Origin: Cylindrodendrum hubeiense
Taxonomy: Eukaryota > Ascomycota > Sordariomycetes > Hypocreales > Nectriaceae
Reading direction: 5' to 3'
DNA length: 11,652 nt
Assembly: GCA_014621425.1 (NCBI GenBank)
Contig: JAANBB010000763.1
Location: 1-11,652 of the forward strand
Within the stretch, counting starts at the first letter, position 1, and each line of letters opens with the position of its first letter. The notes below the pieces were generated by a model that saw nothing but the letters and a program-made list of their open reading frames with translations, ran no database searches and was not told where the DNA came from. This document shows positions 7,180 to 11,652 of this stretch, piece after piece. The position numbers and the translations under genes are program-made.

Positions 7180-10100
7180 CTAAGGTTCATCCGTCTGTCT
7201 CGTAACATGTTCGATCTGCTCGGCCCGAGCTTGAGGTTCCTCGGGTGGCTCCATCTTCATCAAAGGCGCTCCCTCCCCGCCAAAATCCATCGGCGAGTCC
7301 ATAGTTATGTCCATATCAGCTTCGGGCTCCGGGGAGTCTGCCCGGATAGGCTCAGGTGAGCCCATAATAACATCCTCCGGAGAATCCACCATGCCAGTGT
7401 GCCCAAAAGAATCCGCGCCCGCATCGTCACCGAGATCATCATTGGAATCACCACTCACCTCAGAGTTAACGTCTTCCTCATCCCCGTCGCCATCTTCATC
7501 CTCCTCGTCGCTGCTGCTGCCGAAGCCAGACATCAGCGTCCCGGCGCTGATGGTGAAAGGACCGATTCCGTTGCCGGACTCCTCGCTCAGCTCGATTCCG
7601 CCGTTGAGGCCGGCGTCCGCCAGGGCACTTGAGCCGTTACCGGAGTTTCCGCCCAAACCAGACAGACCGACACCTCCAAGTCCGTTACCGCCCATGGCTC
7701 GGTTTCCAAGCGCCACGTCCGGTCGAACACCGCCGAGAATGGCGTTGTCTCTCTCACGAGTCTCAGCCAAAGCGCCTTCGACATAGTTAATCCATTCCTG
7801 GCTCATAACACTGTCAAGGACCGTCTCGGAGAGCAACTCTGGGGGGTGTCGCTCTGTAAACTTGACCACCTCTTCGGCAATGAGGGTGAGGTGACCCATG
7901 TATCCCATGCGAGTCTTGGTCTTGGCCTGAGACTCGTCGCTGGCCTGCTGGCCATTGATGATGGCGGTGGTAATGTCTGCAGCCTCGAACAGGGAAACAG
8001 CCAGGTTAGGGTTGTAGCCACGGTCCATGGGACCGTTGAAGACCTGCTGGACAATGTCGTAGACCACATTGTGCAGGAAGTTGTTCCATGGGTATCCAAA
8101 AAAGAAAGACTGGTCGAGTTAGAGCAGCACATGTAGGTGGGGGAAGAGACTTACCAAAATTGTTGGCACAACGCGATATTCGACAAACTGCATCTTCAAG
8201 AAATCTCCCACAACCGGCTCCGCGCCAGTTGTCTGGTCCGCGGGCTGGTCCTCGGTGGCCTGTTCCTCGATGGACTGGGGAGGGACCTCGCCTTCTGGGG
8301 CGGTCTTTGTCTCAGTGGCCAGAGCCTCGCTACTTACGAGAGCATCGGCTCGAGCGCCAGCTGCCAGCTTCTCAGCTACTTGAGGGGGTCTGTCAGCTCC
8401 AGACTCGGGAGCCGGCGGGGCAGAGAACAGCGGCGCCGGGGTATCCTCAGGGTGAGGCACCAGAGGCGCGGGCTTCAAGACAGGGTCGGTCTCGGCAACT
8501 GGTGCATCTGTGGACTCGGTCTTGACTTCGGGCTCAGAGGGTGCCGGAGTCAAGACGACGGGAGAGACTGACCCGTCATCGGTAGAGGCTTGCTCGGAAA
8601 CGGCAGTATCTTGTGCCTTGGGCTCCAAAATAGTATCCTCAGCCTTCTGCTCAGCGGGCTCCGACTGGGTGGGCTTCTCAGATACAGGCTCGGCGGCCTT
8701 GGGCTTTGTGGGCGATAGAGGAGCAACCACCAGATCCGGCTCCTCGAACGGCACGTTAAGTTTTTCAGGGATAACAGCGATTTGAGGGGGGCTGAGGGGC
8801 TCGTCGACGAAGTCATCGGAGATGGAAGCGGGGTTGATGTCGACCTCGGCCTTGACAAACTCGTGGGAAGTATCCTCGCTCATTTCCTTGCTCGGCTCAA
8901 CCTCTTCGAATCCGTCGTCGTCGGCATTTGTGACCTCGAGGCGGCGGCCCTCTTCGGGGGCAGCTTGGGGTCGACGCATGGTCAAGTCTTCGGCCGCAGG
9001 GTCCTCCTCCTTGGCTGGGCCTAGCTTTCCCTCATCCCGCAGACGGCGTCGTTGGGTATCTCGCGCTGAAATCAGCTCTTCGGAGCCTGGTTCGTTCAAG
9101 AGTCCCATGTTACTGCAGTGCAGAAGTTCTGCCATCAGCTCGCATGTCTTGAAGCGATCGAAACCCAGAGGCTCCAATTTCTCGCCAAATGTCGAGTCAA
9201 TCTTGTTCTTGTGGGAGGGGGCCTCCATAATCAAGCTCATGAACTTGGGCACGTTTTGAGCGAACAAGCGTAGAAGGGTTCCCAGATAGATGGGGTCGCG
9301 GCTGGACGGGACGGCAACGGCTTCGGTGCCCATGTCGGGATCGTAGTCGGAGTTGTTCTTTCGGATTACCTCGATAATGATACCCACGCCGACGGTGAGG
9401 GGGTTGCCCCCACCCAGCATGTATTGGATAAGCTTCTCGACACAGGGCTTGGAAACCAGCTGACGGGTAAGCTCGTTGGGACCGATGCACTGTTGCTCGT
9501 TCTGAGAGGCGTTGGCGGAAATGGTGATGATGGCCTTGATGAAGTCGCCTGCGGCTGTCTGAACCACCCAGTTGTTCTCGGGGCTGAGGCAAGAAAGGAG
9601 AGTTGGAATAATATCCTTGGAATAGAGCCACTGAGTCACAGACAGGTTAGATGGATACGACGCAGCAAACATGCAAGGGTGGACATACCTCGACGACACC
9701 TTGGCCGCCGTCACTGCGATCAAGGGCAATAATCTTGAGAAGAAGGTCCATGACCATGGGGCATTCGACGTGCCTGAGCAGGTCGGGGACGGCATCGGCA
9801 AGGCTCATCAAGAGCTCCATCATGTCCTCGGTCTTCTTCTCAAACAGCGACTCGTTGACCTTTGTGAAGTAGCTCGCCTGCAGAGGGTCGAGCGGGGCTG
9901 GGCGAGAAAGGAACTTCCAGAAGTTCCGAATCAGCTGGCGGTTTTCGGCGAGGGCCTCGTAGATGGACCAGGTGTCGGAGCTGAGGACCTCGCAGGCGAC
10001 AAAGGCATAGCGGTTGCGCTTCTTCTCCTGCTCCTCCTCATCGTCAATGCCGGGGTCGGTGGCACGGGAGGAGGCTCGCGATCGGGAGAAGGGTAGGATG

Positions 10101-10381
10101 CGGCCCTTGGGCTTGGTGTCGTCGTCGTCGGCGGCAGCATCTGGGTCTGCGGGGGCGTCGGGGTCGGCGGTGGGGGATTCTAGCTTGGGGGCGACAACAT
10201 AGTCGAGCAGGCTCTCGAGGACCTTGTCCTCGCGGAGATACTCGATGAGCTTTGTGTTGTGCTGCTTGAGCTCCTGGATCAGGTCGCTCTCATCGAGCAA
10301 CTCCTCGAGGGTGAAATCGGGTTTGTCGAGGATGGTATCGATGGTGGAGATGTTGGCGTAGCCGCCAAACCTCCAAAACAT
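7180..10381 (-). CDS. SAPS-family regulatory subunit of Sit4/PP6 protein phosphatase
   Basis: SAPS proteins bind the Sit4/PP6 catalytic subunit and direct it in cell-cycle and TOR-linked signalling. Exons on the minus strand: 10381-9689, 9630-8155, 8109-7180; introns of 58 nt (GTATGT donor, CTAAC at 9650-9646) and 45 nt (GTAAGT donor, CTAAC at 8122-8118). Splicing gives 1032 residues to the TAG at 7182-7180. The N-terminus MFWRFGGY with LEELLDESDLIQE (25-37) matches the MFWKF start of animal PP6R subunits. The SAPS domain begins near 124 (RYAFVACEVL) and includes DPLQASYFTKV (165-175). It resumes after a 290-residue insertion in FFFGYPWNNFLHNVVYDIV (725-743) and MDRGYNPNLAVSLF (751-764). The insertion (about 412-703) is Glu/Pro-rich and probably disordered. 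Residues 863-885 are Gly-rich and 920-1000 very acidic. Start context is good (CACCATG). The frame continues beyond the TAG; see next entry. S. pombe Ekc1 is the likely counterpart. Confidence 0.93.
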
Positions 10382-10506
10382 GGTGACGGGACTATGCCAC
10401 GGCGCCGGACGAGCAGCACCGGGACGTGAGGCGGGGGGATGTTTGATGGATCGAGGGGTGGTGGCGAGATGAATGGATCATGTAATCAGGACACGGTCGG
10501 GTATGC

Positions 10507-10531
10507 GGGAGGGTTGGGAGGGTTGGGCGGG
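10507..10531 (+). promoter_or_regulatory. G-quadruplex motif upstream of the SAPS gene
   Basis: Six G3 tracts (10507-10509, 10511-10513, 10516-10518, 10520-10522, 10525-10527, 10529-10531) with loops of only one or two bases. The G-rich strand is + , the template strand for the SAPS gene. It lies 126-150 bases before the SAPS start codon. Confidence 0.75.
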
Positions 10532-10639
10532 TTGGCAGAGGGCCAGGCGGCCAGGCGGACAATGAGGGTTGAGTCAGGGGTGGGACACGGAGCTGAAGAG
10601 AGGAGATGCGATGCGCGAGAATAGCAGAGGCCGGTCTAT

Positions 10640-10655
10640 GGCATTCCGGAATGCC
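10640..10655. promoter_or_regulatory. 16-bp perfect palindrome, heat-shock-element-like core
   Basis: GGCATTCCGGAATGCC reads the same on both strands. Its centre ATTCCGGAAT contains the nTTCnnGAAn dyad of heat-shock factor sites, though functional elements usually have three or more units. The central CCGG could also attract a Zn2Cys6 regulator. It lies about 260 bases before the SAPS start codon. Confidence 0.4.
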
Positions 10656-10864
10656 TGGGGCAAGGAGCGTCGCTTGGAGCAGCTTCGCGGGGAGAGAAGC
10701 AAAGAGAGGCTCGCGCAGGTCGCGGATCGCGGGTCGCGGAGAGGGTAAGAAAGTGTGAGTGTGAGGAACCAGTCAAGGCTCGGATGGGGTTTGGTAGGGC
10801 AGCAGTGATGTCAGCCTTTCGCTTCACGGCGAGAGGAGGGAGGGAGGAGTGGGCAGTGGGCAAC

Positions 10865-10956
10865 GGATGGTGGATGGTGGATGGTGGGCAGTGAATGGTG
10901 GGCAGCGAATGGTGGGCGGCGAATGGTGGGCNGNGAATGGTGGGCGGCGNNNGCAG
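10865..10956. repeat. Minisatellite of 7-bp and 14-bp units, with unresolved bases
   Basis: Three GGATGGT-type 7-bp units (from 10865) pass into a 14-bp unit GGCRGYGAATGGTG. Copies start at 10887, 10901, 10915, 10929 and 10943; the last is degenerate. The 14-bp unit appears to contain the 7-bp motif. Bases at 10932, 10934 and 10950-10952 are N, so copy number here may be an assembly artefact. Confidence 0.85.
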
Positions 10957-11021
10957 CGACTTAGTGGGAGCGGCTCTCTCTCAGCGAGCGGCGGCAGTGC
11001 AGTGAGCAGCCAGTGGTAGCG

Positions 11022-11075
11022 GTGCAGTCAGTGCAGTCAGTGCAGTCAGTGCAGCCAGTGCAGCCAGTGCAGTGG
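11022..11075. repeat. 9-bp tandem repeat (GTGCAGTCA)
   Basis: Six consecutive 9-bp units: three GTGCAGTCA, two GTGCAGCCA and one degenerate GTGCAGTGG. On the minus strand they give a spurious Cys/Thr repeat in an open frame, which I do not consider a gene. Confidence 0.85.
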
Positions 11076-11152
11076 CCGCGCGCCAAGTGGGAGACTTGCG
11101 AGAGCGGCACAGAGAGGCAGAAAGGCAGAAAAGGGCTGCAGCGCCGACGGGG

Positions 11153-11228
11153 CGCACACGCACACGGGCGCACACGGGCACACACAACGCTCGAACGCTC
11201 GCACCGCACACACACACGCGACACACAC
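11153..11228. repeat. CA-rich simple-sequence region
   Basis: Imperfect (CA)n runs with interspersed CACGGG and GCTCGAAC units; two copies of GCGCACACGG-like sequence lie at about 11152-11178. Probably simple-sequence DNA in the distal SAPS upstream region. Confidence 0.6.
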
Positions 11229-11652
11229 TGGGCCGCGCCGAAATTGGCACCGCCGGAGGGTAGCATGGTCGGCAGCCCAGCCCAGGGCCAGGACCGAGAC
11301 CGACAGGGCGCGGGCGCATGCAGCGGCTGTGGGCGACGGAGGCGACGGAGGCGGGACACGAAGCGGAGAAGCGGGACCAGAAGCGGCATCAGCCTACGCA
11401 GATCTCGGGGCGTCCTTCGCAGCCGTCGCCGCTGCGGCAGTCGCGAGATAGATCTGGTGCCTGGAGCCAAAAAAAAAAAGCAATACCCAGCTCCCGCTGC
11501 TCCCCTACGTAGCACGACTAAAGCTACATCTGCGCTGGTTGGCGTGCGTGCGAGCGAGTGCCTGATCCGGGAGTTGGGGTGGTGTCCGTGTCCCCACGCA
11601 CATGTGTGTGAGAACGTGCGCGGTGCGAAGAAAGCGTGGTGGTTTTTTCGGG

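Larger units (their letters stand above)
10382..11652 (-). promoter_or_regulatory. Upstream region of the SAPS gene (promoter and 5' leader)
   Basis: No protein gene is supported here. Read on the minus strand it is pyrimidine-rich, fitting a promoter and long leader of the SAPS gene. It holds a strong G-quadruplex motif (10507-10531, + strand), TGAGTCA at 10570-10576, a 16-bp palindrome (10640-10655), a 14-bp minisatellite (10887-10956), a 9-bp tandem repeat (11022-11075), CA-rich DNA (11153-11228) and an A11 run (11469-11479). The Arg- and Cys-rich open frames on either strand come from these repeats. Confidence 0.5.

Noticed and set aside
7183..7209. 27-nt intron (minus strand) ending in the SAPS TAG
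   Set aside because: It would restore the frame, but it is well below the usual minimum fungal intron size and its GTTACG donor is poor; the shortest other intron here is 45 nt.
7307..7786. 159-codon + strand open frame opposite the SAPS gene
   Set aside because: It is the mirror of the acidic low-complexity SAPS exon and has a Ser/Pro-rich composition expected from the complementary codons.
10961..11515. 184-codon minus-strand open frame rich in Arg, Cys and Thr
   Set aside because: The translation reflects the 9-bp and CA repeats and GC-rich leader; no initiation context or domain supports a gene.

Overview
The window is from a filamentous ascomycete (Pezizomycotina), most likely a Sordariomycete. 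The evidence is short spliceosomal introns with GTATGT/GTAAGT donors and CTAAC branch sites, GC-rich coding DNA, long pyrimidine-rich leaders, and genes for eukaryotic housekeeping proteins. Genus cannot be fixed from the sequence alone.

Three protein genes are supported. (1) 202-2223 (+): an intronless gene for a 673-residue single-pass membrane protein with a disordered acidic N-terminal half, one transmembrane helix and a helical C-terminal half. I do not recognise the family. Its layout (YxxI Atg8-interacting-type motif, one membrane span, amphipathic helices beyond it) resembles nucleophagy/ER-phagy receptors. (2) 3765-5072 (+): a five-exon gene for the Ran-binding protein RanBP1/Yrb1 (233 residues), with a likely further intron in its 5' leader. 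(3) 10381-7180 (-): a three-exon gene for the single SAPS-family regulatory subunit of the Sit4/PP6 phosphatase. Its reading frame is interrupted by one TAG at 7182-7180 and then stays open for 54 more codons with a convincing acidic, protein-like sequence ending at TGA 7017-7015.

Layout: 1-201 leader of gene 1 with a short upstream ORF; 202-2223 gene 1; 2224-3764 spacer with a diverged direct repeat and the RanBP1 promoter/leader; 3765-5072 RanBP1; 5073-7014 spacer between the two convergent genes, containing simple repeats and a strongly pyrimidine-rich, promoter-like tract with no clear gene; 7015-10381 SAPS gene; 10382-11652 its upstream region, rich in tandem repeats and G-rich motifs and containing five unresolved bases.

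The three genes do not form a pathway or cluster. Two serve the nucleus/cell-cycle machinery (Ran transport cycle, Sit4/PP6), but this looks like ordinary neighbourhood. No transposon, CRISPR array, rRNA or tRNA gene was seen. The most notable observations are the in-frame TAG in the SAPS gene, the receptor-like architecture of gene 1, the transition-biased repeat pair, and the regulatory-type structure (G-quadruplex motif, perfect palindrome, minisatellites) upstream of the SAPS gene.
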